The notes: generated by a model from the sequence alone, not told the origin. Counted from the first letter of the stretch, positions 34,701 to 47,069 are shown. The stretch is DNA of 53,638 nt from Phallusia fumigata (GCA_008931825.1 QXVZ01021014.1:1-53638); one strand, 5' to 3'. A program made the numbers and translations.

Positions 34701-37220
34701 AGTAAAGGTACGTAGTTGTGGATTTCTATCCCGATCTTCCCCACATGTATTGCTTGTTGCTTTTTCCGCCATCATTTGGTTTGTTAATTTAGGGTTAGGG
34801 TTAGGTGGCCGTTAAGGTGTTAGGTGGCCGTTAAAGTGGCCGTTAAGGTGTCGAAAATTAAAAAATATATTAGTTATTACAACAATAAAGAAAAGTGAAA
34901 TTAAGATGGTATGCGTTCCGTTATCTTGTGCTGTGCAGGTCTGTCTATAAGGCTTTTGGGGTGATTGTAGTAAACTGAATTGGCAAAAGGGTAAAATATT
35001 GTAATGATTAAGCAACTATGATCTAAAATATATCTCCAGCTTGCATTTTTTATTGTTTTGTGTTTGCAGGGAGTAATTTGGCTGATAGGGACGTTCGGAG
35101 TCAAAAAGGTTATTTCATCGATATTGGCTATTGCAGACGACGCCCACATCTGGGAAATTTTTAAATCAAAATTCACTGATTTCAACAACTTTCATACTAT
35201 GTTGTACACATGTGCTAAGTAGGTGGATTTAATTTATCATGAAAAGCAAATTGTTGCTACCTTGATTTCCCTTTGCCAATTTAATACATTTAAACGATTG
35301 CCATTAAGCCAAAGACTTGCTAATTAATGGTTCTGTAGTGTATGTGGAATATGCTAAAATTCACCCTTTTATACTTTGCTGTTTTTGTTTGATTTTATTC
35401 ATGTTGCAACTGTTAACAGGGAATTTGATTTTCTTGAAGTGGACACAGTGTTAAAGTTGTGCAAAACCATGCTGATTCCCAGTATGTTTGTGGTCACCAT
35501 CTGTTTGTTTGTCAAATGCATCAAGTATGAAGTAGCACAATACCAGGTAGTGGGTAAAATAAGTTAAAAAACTTCAAATAATTTAAACTTGTGATTGTGT
35601 GACAAGGAGGCAAAAGAGAAAACAGACGAGGAGAAACCTTATGATGCTGAAGTTGAAGCACATCGGAGCAAACCGAATGCAGAAATACTTTACAACGTTC
35701 TACAAATGCTTGGCTTCACCTGTATGGCTATCCTCATTATGAGACTGAAGTTGTTTATGACCCCGATGATGGCCATTACTGCCTCCCTGCTTGCAAATAG
35801 GTAAATTTTCTGAACTTATAGCTTAGTAGTGACCTGGGTCTTGTTGTTTGTCGTTTTTATTCGTATTTTTTTTATTAAAGGCAATTGTTTGGTTTTATCG
35901 GATCTCGTCCTCGACATAGTGCAGTGCTGTGTTTAATTATTGCAATGGCAGCCGCAACTGGAGTTAACAATCTCATTAGTCAATGGAATATTATTGGAGA
36001 GTTTGAGAATTGGCCTCATGAGCAGGTAAGTGCAGATCAATATATATTCGGGATAAAACAATTCATCGAAACCTGTTTATTTTTTCTCAGCTTATTAACT
36101 TCATCAATGAAAATCTGCCAAAGGAAGTTGTGTTTGCTGGAGCTATGCCAACAATGGCGAGCATCAAATTATCTTGTTTCCGACCGATTGTAAATCATCC
36201 TCATTATGAAGATGCTGGTTGGTCTATATTTTTTAATGCATTTGTTGTTTTTGTAAATATCACAGTCAATTGCAACCACTCTTTATGACTGCTCATGACT
36301 TGTTTTCAATCAAAAAGTTTCAATTTTGTTTACGTTTATTTAATTTTCAATTTTTTTTAACTTAAGTCAATTAGACATTTTAAAATCTAGGAGATTCAAC
36401 TTTATAATTATTCTAATTTGAAGTTCCAAAATTCCTAAATGTTGTATCTCTCCGCTGTTAACCTGTGATGTTTCTGACCGGCATATTTTCTGCAGGCCTT
36501 CGAGCTAGGACAATGAAAGTTTATTCGATGTACAGCCGAAGATCGTTGGAACAGGTCCGAGACACAATGGAAGAGATGGGAGTAAACTATTTTGTTCTCG
36601 AGGATTCCTGGTGCACTCGCAAAACAAAGGAAGGTTGTCAAATGCCGCAAATATGGGACATCGAGGAACCTGAGAACATAGTTTGTTTGTTTTCTCTACA
36701 TTTTTATCTGTAACTGCAATATATGTATCCCAGAAAGCTTTAGAATCTTCTGGTTTAAAAATTTAAAGGTTTAGTTAAAAACATAAGTGAGCTTGTATTT
36801 CAAGAATGCATTGTTTGTATTTGGTGGTATGTTGTCGTTACTGTACAATGCAATGCGATTGTCGAACCATTTGCATTACAATGTATTCACTATATATAAG
36901 TTTTCAGACAATTATCTTTTAAATAAGCTGCTTTTCAAGTCTGTATCTTTCATTTTCAAGAGCATTTTTTATAATACCAGTTTGAAAACCTTTTTTTTCA
37001 ATCTTAAATTTCAAACTCCCACTTACTATATCTTAAGCAAACGTTATTGTTTCAGGGTAAACGGCCAGCATGCACAGTGGCTCGAGGAAATCCAAAACCC
37101 TATTTCAAAGAGGTGTTTAAAAATGATGTTTATACTTTGCTTAAAGTTATAACAAAAAAAGAGCAAAACAGAAGAAGGGAAGTGAAGGCAGCAAAAAATG
37201 CTGATGTGAGGGAAGTATAA
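31713..37220 (+). CDS. DPY19L1: DPY19-like C-mannosyltransferase
   Basis: Thirteen phase-consistent exons: 31713-32025, 32094-32272, 32335-32488, 32803-32959, 33688-33817, 34525-34707, 35070-35218, 35420-35546, 35607-35800, 35881-36025, 36091-36217, 36496-36680 and 37056-37220, giving 735 residues (675-750 in the family). DPY19 proteins are multi-pass ER membrane enzymes that attach mannose through a C-C bond to the first Trp of WxxW motifs, as in thrombospondin repeats and netrin receptors. Family blocks are [20 protein letters not shown] with [78 protein letters not shown] and [18 protein letters not shown]. The 5' part is Lys-rich and cytosolic. Exon 4 uses a GTGTGT donor inside a longer open stretch. 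It is closest to DPY19L1/L2 by eye. Confidence 0.95.
33188..33420. repeat. Two-copy ~110-bp direct repeat in a DPY19L intron
   Basis: TAGCCCCCTCAAGTGGTCAA occurs at about 33212 and 33331, with similar flanks (TACTGC/TACCATAC before; an ATTGGGTCATTG/ATTGGGCCATTG run after). This is a diverged tandem duplication with no coding role. Confidence 0.6.
34791..34852 (+). repeat. Short telomere-like (TTAGGG) and GGTGGCCGTTAA repeats, intronic
   Basis: TTTAGGGTTAGGGTTAGG is followed by three copies of a (TTA)GGTGGCCGTTAA(G/A) unit in DPY19L intron 6, just after exon 34525-34707. It is a small interstitial simple-repeat tract. Confidence 0.85.
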
Positions 37221-37303
37221 AAACAAATTTGCCAGTCCTGCGGATGAACTTAATATTTGCAGTAGCTAAAACACCTGCCAGATGTGATTTCTATCATAAA
37301 CAT

Positions 37304-37309
37304 AATAAA
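37304..37309 (+). promoter_or_regulatory. Polyadenylation signal of DPY19L
   Basis: AATAAA 84 bp after the DPY19L stop codon, in the right orientation and spacing for 3' end formation. Confidence 0.6.
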
Positions 37310-38480
37310 AACTGCCGTAATTCAGTGGTGTTTACTTTTTTATTTAAAAGAAATTATGTGTGAGAATTTGTCATCAACTATGAGATTTCCACCAAAAAGT
37401 GTTCATTTCATTTTAGCAAATAACAATGTTTTCATGTTTCATTCTAAACCTGAAAATGCTGCAATGTTATTTAAAATAGAACATAATACCTTAGCCATGT
37501 GCCTTATTTCAAATGTGTTCATTGTACATTGTCATCAAGTGCCTATGCTAGATTTTTTACCATGTATGCATGCAGTTACCATGAAGACAGTTGTAATGTT
37601 ACTGCACATCAACTAATGTCTCATTTGCAGTAAGTTTTATATTCCAGGTATAAATTCATGTGCTTTTTATAAACTCAAAATTACACAATGTTTGTACCCA
37701 GATGTTTTAGTGTTACTGTGTTGTGCTTGCAAACCTGAGACTGTGTGCAAATAACGGCATAAACCAACTAAATGTGGAAATTTACTGGTATGTCATGCGT
37801 GTTACTTAGGCACTATGCAGAGAGAGAGTGAAATATACGGCAATCATATAGCCAACATTGTGTTTTAGCGACCGTACTAAGTGCACAAACGTTTGTGTTG
37901 TTTCGTTGTGTTGAATGTTGGTGTTACCTGACAATACATTTTCCCAAGACAAGAGTCCGTGTGCCCTATGTATAAATTATGTATAGCAGCCAGCCAATAT
38001 AACGTGGGAATACGGTTTATATTGTAATGCATATTTTATCACGCGTAGAAGTAGTGAATATGAGATCCTTAGTGTGGTAATTTATTGAGGTTTCAATGCT
38101 CTGCGTGTGATGTAGGTTTGTGTTGTTGCTGTTTACTTGTTTCCTAACACCGCGGTACCGCAAGCAAATGCTGGATTGTCATTGAAACAGTTAATTCGGT
38201 GGCGTTTAGATTTCTTGCCTAGAAATATGCTCAAATATTTTTGGCAGAAAGCCTCGAATTTTCAGGGTTGGGTTATTTTAGGTTTTGTGAAACAAACAAC
38301 GCAGACGAGATTAATTTCGAGCAAAAATTAATTTTTTTCGTTAGTTTGAAGCGTTCAAATATATACTTAAACTAATATCGTACGTCGAGACACAAAGCTG
38401 GTCAACAGGTGGAAGACATTAGGTGACATCCTTGTGTTTCATTTTGTTCGATTTTTGCACGAAGCAGCCAACTCAGTACA
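37310..38480. other. Intergenic between DPY19L and the C-type lectin gene
   Basis: About 1.2 kb without supportable exons. It should contain the lectin gene promoter; I see no clear TATA box near 38481. Confidence 0.5.
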
Positions 38481-39778
38481 ATGTTGAAGTGGTTTCTCGT
38501 TTTGATGACGTCAGCTTACGTCAGTAGCACTTGTATCCAGGATGATGTCAGCATTGTTTTCGACTCATGCCCACCTGGGACGTTCAAACTGAACGAAACT
38601 TGTTACAAAGCAATCTTCACGTAAGTCTTCAATCTACTGCTAATATGCCAAGTTCATTCGACTTCGCCATTTTGCTTGCAGCAAACTGACGTTCATTCAC
38701 GCCACCAAGTTCTGCGCAACTATTGGAGGCTTTCTGGCGACAATTGATCGATCTGCAGTCAATCAGTTCTTGTATGAAATGATTCGGCGGGATTACGCGG
38801 TTTCTGAAACTCGGGGTCCTCTGCCGTTTTGGATCGGACTTAACGACAGGTTTTATAAACACAAATCGATCTTACCGGGTTGTTGTTAACAAGGATGGCA
38901 GGTACGGTACGACACGCAGCAAAACATCAAAAGACCCGGCCCTTCGTAACGTAGGTGGTACGCACAATACGTGACGTGCTGTCATCCTTGGTAGTTAGCT
39001 TGTGTTGCCGTTTCATGCTTCTGTGTCACAGTTGCGCAACGTTTTTATTAATTAAGGTTTTGATGGCAGAAGTGACTTTTATTACAATATTGAACAGGGA
39101 AAATGAAGGGACATATCAATGGTCGGACTGCAGGAAAACTCAACTTACCGCGGGCGATTACAGTAAGTGGATGATCGGTGAGCCAGACAATGGAAACGTT
39201 CTATTGGACGCCCGGGGGTCACATGACTGCGCTACATGGCATTGGTCCAAACGACCTGCTTGGTCAGATGAAGATTGTGAGCAAACTCATCCGTTCATCT
39301 GCCAGGTATTTAGGTTGTTGTGTTAATGAGCGGAAAGTCGCCAATCAAAACTTTTGTTTAGATTCAACTCTCCAAACCTCTGACGTCATCATTTTCGCAG
39401 GAAGTAACGATCGGTATGCTTGTTTCCGGTAGCACAGAGAAACCTTTTTTGAGCACACAAAGTAAGAGAAGTGTTAAAAAAATCTAACACATAGCAAATA
39501 TAATTACAACTGTAAATGGGGCTGCTATAGTTGTTAGATGCGTAACAAATCATCTGTATACAAAACCAGTGGCAAAATGTGTTTTCTGTTTAGATGTCAT
39601 CATCGTCGCAATATCATCAGCTTTTCTGCTTGTATTTCTGTTGATGCTTGTGTACTGGAAGTGGAAACGCGATCACGAGAAGGACCGAGTTCGGGTTCTC
39701 CGCCAAACTGGAATTTACCCAGGGGTGGGGAAAGCTGCTACAAGAACGAACGCATTCGAAATTCCTATGCCGAAATAA
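38481..39778 (+). CDS. Single-pass membrane protein with one C-type lectin domain
   Basis: Five phase-consistent exons: 38481-38620, 38682-38849, 39098-39305, 39401-39461 and 39594-39778, giving 253 residues. Residues 1-17 form a signal peptide (MLKWFLVLMTSAYVSST). The C-type lectin-like domain follows, with CPPGTFKLNETCYK, ATKFCATIGGFLATI, FWIGLND, GEPDNGN and WSDEDCEQTHPFICQ. The calcium/sugar motifs are variant (EPD for EPN, WSD for WND), so carbohydrate specificity cannot be assigned. Exon 5 gives one transmembrane helix (VIIVAISSAFLLVFLLMLVY), a basic stop-transfer KWKRDHEKDR and a ~40-residue tail with GIYPGV, a possible YxxPhi sorting signal. The layout suggests a cell-surface recognition or endocytic receptor; the ligand is unknown. 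It converges on SLC10, stops 213 bp apart. Confidence 0.9.
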
Positions 39779-39905
39779 TTTTCTCATCAAATCGGTTTTA
39801 TTGCGTTTATGGTGCAACAAATTTCATTGAACGTTGCTGCGGCCCACGTAACTCACATTTCAAACAGCACGTTTGTTAATTAACATACTTTTCTTAATAT
39901 CGTTT

Positions 39906-39911
39906 TTTATT
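39906..39911 (-). promoter_or_regulatory. Polyadenylation signal of the SLC10 gene
   Basis: TTTATT on the plus strand (AATAAA on the minus strand), 81 bp downstream of the SLC10 stop codon. Confidence 0.55.
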
Positions 39912-39991
39912 CATGGTTGACCATTTGTTTGGTGGACAATGAAAACTTTTGAAATCCAATTAATTTTCAAAAGCTGTCTTAAACAAAAATT

Positions 39992-41652
39992 TCAAATATT
40001 TGGAATTGAATCCTGCTCTGTTTTATCCAACCCATTGAGCAATTTTTCCGGTTCATCAGAATCTTCGGGTTTACTGCCTTCTTCATCTCTCTCTCGATTC
40101 TCTTGCTCCGGATCATCGGGGAGCACCCACCCTACTTTGAAAAACTTCAGTATTCTGTACATTATGATGAAGACAATGGAAGAGTTGAGTTGCACCAGAC
40201 CGTAGAGTATAGGATAAAATGCCATCGGTCCGAACACTTCAGGATTGGACGGGCTGCAAACAAGAAAAATTTTCATGGGTTTCCAGCCTCGAAACGAAGC
40301 GAAAATTGTTACCTGAAGGAAAGAACCACAACGGAGAAAGCCACGGGGGTGCTCTGGTATGCGGTCTCTATGGCAACCGTCCTCCGACAAGCGACGGTGA
40401 AATTGAGACAGGGGAGCCGCGTTGCCAGGTAACCGATCGTCACGGCAACCGAACTCATAATGAAAGCAGCCTGGAAGGTCGTATACAAAAATTACGGAAC
40501 CACTGGGGTTTTACGGAACAACCACTCGATGCCCAACCACCACCTACCGCGTATGTCCGATACGTCAGCGGGTAGTCAAACGCGCCCCCTAGTGTCAGAA
40601 ACACCATGATAACGATGATGCAGAGCGAGCCGGAGATCGAACAAATCTGTGCAGGGAAAGTTTGTTGATTCCCAAATATTAATTATAGTTTGTAAATTCT
40701 TCCACTTACCATAGTTATCCGTTTTGAAAACTTTTCAAAGAAGTATCGAAATATCAAACCAGCAATGACCGGTGCCGACACAGTTGCCAATGCAATGCCT
40801 GAATCAATTTAATTTTGTTGGAATTTAATAAAGAATATTTTTGCCATGCAATATTACCCAACGACTTGAATGGAACTCTCAGGTTTTCATCCAACCTCAG
40901 CAATGAACTAAAGACCCACAGCCACAAGGGCATTGTCACCATTGCCAGTAATGTTGAAGCGCTTGTCATCATCACGCTGAGAATATAATCAACGGGAAAA
41001 TCATTTTAAATCCAAGAATTTTTATCACATTACCTCAGATCCATGTCACCGTCAAGCCAGTATGTTGCGAGGTTGCTATAAGTTCCACCAGGAACAATTG
41101 ATTGAAAAATCACACCTAGCGACTCGGGAAGTGTCATATGGAGCATTCTGGTCACAGTGTAACCCAACACTACAATGACAGTTAGTAAAACAAGGACAAG
41201 AATTAACAAAACAACAACCACACCTGGCATCAGCAAAAGCTGTAGAGAGATTCCGGTTCCAAACTGTTTTGGAGATTTTGCGAAATTAATTAACTTTGAA
41301 ACTTCAACTGAACATCCCAACCCGAACATAACGACCACCACAACAATCCTGTGATTATAAACCCACTTTTACATACATCGCTATAATTTTTTATCTCAAT
41401 TAGTCTACTTACATTGTTAGAGTTTGGGAGAGACTGATGAAAGTTTTTTGTAATTCCGTTGGCCCGTTGGCTGTCCCGTTATCGTAAATAGTCGCAGGCA
41501 GGCTCAGGATTCCTTGTAACAAACCGGTACATTAGTTTGGTAAAAATATAACTATTTTATTTTCGCCATTATTAATAAAAACTTTATTTCCATAATGTGT
41601 TGAGTTTACCTGTTGCAAAGCTCGTTGCAAAGCTTGTCACATTGTCACCCAT
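39992..41652 (-). CDS. SLC10A: SLC10-family sodium/bile acid-type cotransporter
   Basis: Eight minus-strand exons: 41652-41610, 41512-41413, 41348-41034, 40976-40858, 40798-40710, 40646-40548, 40470-40313 and 40253-39992, all in phase, giving 394 residues. SLC10 proteins (NTCP/ASBT type) are plasma membrane symporters moving bile salts, sulphated steroids or similar organic anions with sodium. Markers are MFGLGCSVEVSKL, the strongly hydrophobic LLLMPGVVVVLLILVLVLL, then SIVPGGTYSNLATYWLDGDM with DLS across the next junction, and STLLAMVTMPLWLWVF. Further on come ETAYQSTPVAFSVVVLSF and PILYGLVQL. The 50-residue C-terminal tail is highly acidic (DDPEQENRERDEEGSKPEDS) and cytoplasmic. The substrate and exact A1/A2/A6 orthology cannot be decided from sequence alone. 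Confidence 0.93.
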
Positions 41653-41874
41653 CTCAGCGAATTGTCAGTATTGGATCGAAAACAAACAATGACCTTGATT
41701 TGAACCTTGTAAACATAAAACCAGCCTCATTTTTATACATTTTGTCATTTTAATCTGATCCAATTTAATGACGAAAAACTTTCTTGTAAAATATTCTGTC
41801 GCCTTAGCTTTAAAGCTGCAACTAAATCTTGTTTGGACGTTGGACAAAACTTCCCTCTCATGATGTTTGCTTCC

Positions 41875-42674
41875 GATAAGAATGTTAGCTAATTCCTCGT
41901 TAACACGGATTTTACATGTGTCTGTGCACGGGTTTGTGGTCTAAATGTCACAAGAACTTAATCGCCTGTTTTCGCCATAAGATACGGCGTGAAAACACAG
42001 TTTGTGTGGTAGGCTAAATAAGCTTTATTTTACTTATATATTGCAAGACAGTATACACATATATTGTACGATATGTTTGTGAAAGCTAATTTAAGCCAAA
42101 TAAACGTGAACAACGCAACAGAATTGTTTAAATCCAAACGAATTTTTCCCCTATGTTTGGTCTAAATGTTCCGTTGACCGATAATTCAGGAATCGAATAA
42201 TTTAATAAATGGATGGAGGAAATTCGGGCCAGAAAATGTTCCAGAAAACGGAAAAGATGATGAAACTTGCGTAAGCAACGATTGCAATCCAGTAAAAAAC
42301 TTTCTCCACTAGTGACACTTTGAAATTCTTGAGTATGACAAGTCCAAGGGTGACACCTGTCACGGCACCTGCCACATGTGCGGTAAATGCGACCCTGCCA
42401 CCTGCCACCGTTTGACTGAAACGTTTGTAGGCAGCATATCCGAAATCCAAACCAACTACAAAACAAAGTTGACAGTGTGCTTTTCAGCCATTGGTTCTTA
42501 ATCTTGTGGTAAATTCCCAAATGTGGGTTATGACAGAGTAGCAGATTGGTAATTAACTAAACCAGTTGAAAGTATCAATATTTTACATCAAGTGTGGCAG
42601 AACCAGTGAAACAAGTAAATCAGGTTGTTGTAAATTGTGAGAAATGAAAATTTTGTCTGAACAGAAATGAGCAA
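41875..42674. repeat. Haplotype duplicate of the rhomboid 3' end (contig X)
   Basis: This segment equals 42676-43475 except for roughly 1-2% substitutions. It contains a second copy of the last rhomboid exon (42455-42202, minus), its 3' UTR and an AATAAA (TTTATT at 42024-42029). It ends at the N at 42675. In the exon the one visible change (AAC/AAT) is synonymous. An unmerged allelic overlap between two contigs is the simplest reading. Confidence 0.8.
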
Positions 42675-42675
42675 N
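42675..42675. other. Assembly gap between duplicated ends
   Basis: Single N separating two ~800-bp near-identical segments that both carry the last rhomboid exon. Confidence 0.85.
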
Positions 42676-42825
42676 CGATAAGAATGTTAGCTAATTCCTC
42701 GTTAACACGGATTTTACATGTGTCTGTGCACGGGTTTGTGGTCTAAATGTCACAAGAACTTAATCGCCTGTTTTCGCCATAAGATACGGCGTGAAAACAC
42801 AGTTTGTGTGGTAGGCTAAATAAGC

Positions 42826-42831
42826 TTTATT
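42826..42831 (-). promoter_or_regulatory. Polyadenylation signal of the rhomboid gene
   Basis: TTTATT on the plus strand (AATAAA on the minus strand), about 170 bp past the rhomboid stop codon. The allelic copy is at 42024-42029. Confidence 0.5.
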
Positions 42832-43003
42832 TTACTTATATATTGCAAGACAGTATACACATATATTGTACGATATGTTTGTGAAAGCTAATTTAAGCCA
42901 AATAAACGTGAACAACGCAACAGAATTGTTTAAATCCAAACGAATTTTTCCCCTATGTTTGGTCTAAATGTTCCGTTGACCGATAATTCAGGAATCGAAT
43001 AAT

Positions 43004-45535
43004 TTAATAAATGGATGGAGGAAATTCGGGCCAGAAAATATTCCAGAAAACGGAAAAGATGATGAAACTTGCGTAAGCAACGATTGCAATCCAGTAAAAA
43101 ACTTTCTCCACTAGTGACACTTTGAAATTCTTGAGTATGACAAGTCCAAGGGTGACACCTGTCACGGCACCTGCCACATGTGCGGTAAATGCGACCCTGC
43201 CACCTGCCACCGTTTGACTGAAACGTTTGTAGGCAGCATATCCGAAATCCAAACCAACTACAAAACAAAGTTGACAGTGTGCTTTTCAGCCATTGGTTCT
43301 TAATCAGGTGGTAAATTCCCAAATGTGGGTTATGACAGAGTAGCAGATTGATAATTAACTAAACCAGTTGAAAGTATCAATATTTTACATCAAGTATGGC
43401 AGAACAAGTGAAACAAATAAATCAGGTTGTTGTAAATTGTGAGAAATGGAAATTTTGTCTGAACAGAAATGAGCAAAGAGGAAAGAGACGCTGGTTTAAG
43501 TTGACAATACTTACGAAGCAGCAGGATAACGAAAACCCTGAGAACTTTCATAAGTGTGTCCATGATGTCTCCATTCTGTAAGTTATTTCAACAAAATTAA
43601 ATATTGTGGATAATCTGCAACAAAAAACTAAAACAATCACCAAAATAACATTTGCGACATGAGCTGCAAGGATTGCGTAGACACCACCACTTCCACCCAC
43701 TAGTGCTACCGACGAATCGAAGATTGATGTTGCAAGTGAACCTGGGAAATAATTTATTTAGTTGAATATTATCTGCACAGATAGATTAAAAGCATTTCGC
43801 TCGAGCTGTTCAGCCGGAAGCAGAATAATTATGCGAGGCGGGGAACAGGAAGTGACGTACCGGCAATAACCCCGCCCATGTAGATTCCAGCGACTCTGAA
43901 GCTGCCGTGCACCATCTCTAGTGGGATCCCGAGCAACAATTGCATGATAACGTTGAACAAAATGTGCTCCAACCTTGGAAATGAATAAAATCGCGTCATT
44001 ATTCCATTAACGGTAAAAAAATGATGATTTTCGTGGCCCTGGACCAACAACAATTTTATTGCGAATGCATTTCTTCTATAAACTAAGATTAAAACAAGCG
44101 ATTGCAGGAAAAAGCATAATGGGTGCACCAAGTAACAGATGGTTTGCAATTGAATCCATATTAAAGTGTTTTGCTTTGGAGCAGCACTTCTGGTCGATAG
44201 ATAAAAATATTGTGTGACTGCAAAATGTTTTTACTTACCCGGCATGGACGAGCATGTATGAAAAAAACCTCCATGCCTCGTATCTTCTGTTCGGATGATA
44301 GGTGAGTGGGGAATCCACCACGGCTTGGTTGATCACTAACCACTCGTTGCTGATCGCCGAGTAATAGATGTACATCGCCAGCTGAAAGAGATGAAATTAT
44401 CAATAAATGTTGAAACGTCGGTACGCAAAAATACCTGCAGAGCCGTTGTACGTTAATACGGTGTTTGAGAGCAACAGTTTAAACATTTAATTAGCAGCGT
44501 TGTTTTGAACAGCAACCTACCTGGGCGGCGCTGATCAGGGGGACAAAGATTGGTGGCGGACAGCAAGTGTACTGCTCTGTGTAAGTCTGTTTTTGATGAT
44601 CGTTGACCAAACAGATTTCAGCAGCGAGGTTCGCTCCTTTTCGGAACATGGACATTTGTGAAGTTTTTACCCCAGCAGCTTTTGCCGCATCTCTGCTGCA
44701 TTCTTTATCCTGCACAACAGATTTTTCCGGTCGCTGCAGTTATCAAGGTGATATCAAGATTAAAGCAAAACTGCCAGAAAGCTTTTCTTGTGAATACATT
44801 TTAAATTGAAACCTATCCGGCTTTTAAGCTTCTCTTCATTTTGCACTGATAATGACAGCAGCGATTGTTGTAACGTTTGCATTGCAATGTGTTCACTATA
44901 TATACGTTCTTTGCTAGTTATGTGTTTAAACAAACTATTTCAAGTCCCTGTGTTCGGTTATCTTACGATCTTTTCCGCCTCGCCAATAGTGACGTATCCG
45001 TCGTTGTTGCGATCCATGTAGTTGGTGATTTTTTGTATCGCGTCTGTTGGAAGAGCTGAGCGATGTTGGGACATGAGGCGACGGAACTCAGCCACTGGGA
45101 TCCTAGAATCGTCGCCGACATGCTTTAAAACACAAACAACTAAACTTTTTGATCCCTTAAGCAACAAACCGGTTTAAATCACCAATTTACTCCGAAACTG
45201 TGAAAAAATTGTAAAATATTTGCAACTGTACCTCGAGAAAGATTTCCCTGAGTGTCTGAAACAATAAAAATAGAACAGTGGAGGACAAGAAACGCAAAAA
45301 GAAATTTAAGTTTAGTTGAATTTGGTGTTCAGAATTATTTATTAATGCGAGCTCGACCATTTAACCTAAATGTTCGGGGTAAAAAAACATCAGGATTCCA
45401 TCATCGGCTTGAATATAACGACTAGTTAAGTACTTTGGCGGCCTCAAATAAAAAAACACATTACAAAGTGAAATTTGCACTTACCAAGTTGCTGGATTGG
45501 GGTTCGTCGCTTGTAAAAGCGCTGTTTGACGTCAT
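43004..45535 (-). CDS. RHBDL: Rhomboid-related intramembrane serine protease with EF-hand (RHBDL1/3 type)
   Basis: Nine minus-strand exons: 45535-45485, 45255-45232 (a 24-bp microexon), 45122-44967, 44709-44521, 44381-44239, 43973-43861, 43741-43641, 43575-43515 and 43257-43004, giving 363 residues. Rhomboids cleave transmembrane substrates within the membrane. The cytosolic N-terminus has a canonical EF-hand loop, [12 protein letters not shown] (residues 62-73), so calcium control is likely. The first membrane segment follows YTCCPPPIF, typical of RHBDL1/3. Catalytic features are GLEHILFN (HxxxN), GGSGGVYA with nucleophile Ser243 and AHVAGAVTG with catalytic His306, so the active site looks intact. 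It ends [13 protein letters not shown]. Vertebrate members have 400-440 residues. It lies in tandem 0.55-1.35 kb upstream of SLC10 on the same strand. The last exon is duplicated around the gap at 42675. Confidence 0.95.
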
Positions 45536-46598
45536 GTTGAGCAAACTTTCACTGTGCAACTAACTTACAACTTTGTGCCTTGTATTTTTACCAGCTACAA
45601 CTAGTTTGCTTTTCGTTTGGGACTAGCTGCAAAAACCAGGATGTCGCCGTTTTGTTTTTTGGGGAAGTAGGAAGCGACGCGAGTTTCCGTTTTGAAATCG
45701 TGTTTGTTGTTTTTTTCGTCGACTATAATTTAACCATTCTCGCTGAACATTATGCAACACATAGTACAACATCATTTATGGAACACAGCACCGCATTCAA
45801 GTAACATTTAAATTATACACGAGAAATCCGTGACTGCGTGAAAATCAATCCCTTCATCTTCTTTAAACCTGTTTTACTTCTTTCTTTTCTTCGTTTTTAC
45901 AAAAAAACCTCGCAAAACAAATCATGCATTTCCAACCTGCAGTTTGATGATCATGAGGTGAAGGGTGTTTCCAGCTTGGAAGGAAATGTGAATCGTAAAA
46001 CGCACAAAAGAGATTAGCGGTAACTGCAATCAAAATCTTTGCATAGCTAATATTAAAGTGAAAGTAGAAGACAATTACTATATGGTCACCCTTTTACGCC
46101 CCCAGTGTTATTGCGTTTTATGATTTCAGAAGTCACAGTTGTTTTTGTGTTTCTCAAGTATTTTTGTATCAATGTACCATTGCTTTGCACTGATCCCCGG
46201 GTATTTAACTAATTGGCGATCGCGCTGGTTGCACGGGAATGTCCCGGTACAGCTGAGCAATCGGTCTGATTCAAGTAAGTCATCGCGAGTAAATATGACA
46301 TCTCTTCTCCGACCGGTGTTGGTGGCCAATGTGGTTTTGATTGAGGAAGATTGCTGTGACTTGTGTAACGTACTTCAGCCGTTTTTATCATTTTTATTTT
46401 TTACTTCAGAAAACAACTGAGTAACACTTAATTCTGAATTTGTTTAGAACTGGTATTGCAGGTTTCTTTACGAGTTAACAACAGTTACGCTGTGATGGTA
46501 CGGACGATGTAACAGTTTGGCGCTGCTATAGCGCCCACTTGCGGTCGTCAATGCTAAATTGTCATAAATTTAATTTATTTTGGGCGAAGACGCAAGCG
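45536..46598. other. Intergenic upstream of the rhomboid gene
   Basis: About 1 kb with no supportable exon. Frames at 45580-45804 and 46139-46420 lack splice context or recognisable composition. A short perfect hairpin, GGCGCT-GCTAT-AGCGCC, lies near 46522. Confidence 0.45.
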
Positions 46599-46676
46599 AT
46601 CATTCGGCAGAGCGGTCTGAGGCGCCCAAATTCCCCCTCCCCTGAGTCCCGGGTTCGAATCCCGTCGAAATGAAGC
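46599..46676 (+). repeat. tRNA-like pseudogene or SINE head
   Basis: CATTCGGCAGAGCGGTCTGA resembles the D-arm of a long-variable-arm tRNA (Leu/Ser type). GTCCCGGGTTCGAATCCCGT is a near-ideal T-arm with Pol III B box. The acceptor ends (TCATTCG and CGAAATGA) pair only with a bulge or mismatch, and no clean anticodon stem is found in the CCCAAATTCCCCCTCCCC middle. A decayed tRNA or tRNA-derived SINE is more likely than a working gene. Confidence 0.55.
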
Positions 46677-47069
46677 AGGAAATTCTGAAGAACTTATTGT
46701 TTTGGCAAAACGTAGTCGTTTCAAAATTTATGCTTACGAAGCTTATGAATTAATGTTCATAAATTTTTTAATTTAGGTCAGATTAATGCGCCTGACTAGG
46801 GTGCGTTCAAACTTTTTTTATGAGCTTTAACAAACATAAACCCAGCAGTTAGTACTGTTTATTACATGATGTGACAAAACATGGGATGGTCGACGCTGAT
46901 TTCGTTGCGACCGATGCTTGCGAACCACGTCACCGGCATTTTTTCCTGACGAGGTGACTGTTTATCAAAACACGTGACTACTTGATTAATCAGGTGCGAA
47001 AATTCCACAGGCAGTTTGCGCGCAGATGGGGAGTTCGAAGCTGACTTGCAGGGGTACGCACAAGGTTGA

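Noticed and set aside
46126..46420. Overlapping frames on both strands with an internal GTAAGT
   Set aside because: No partner exon in phase could be found on either side; chance openness is likely.
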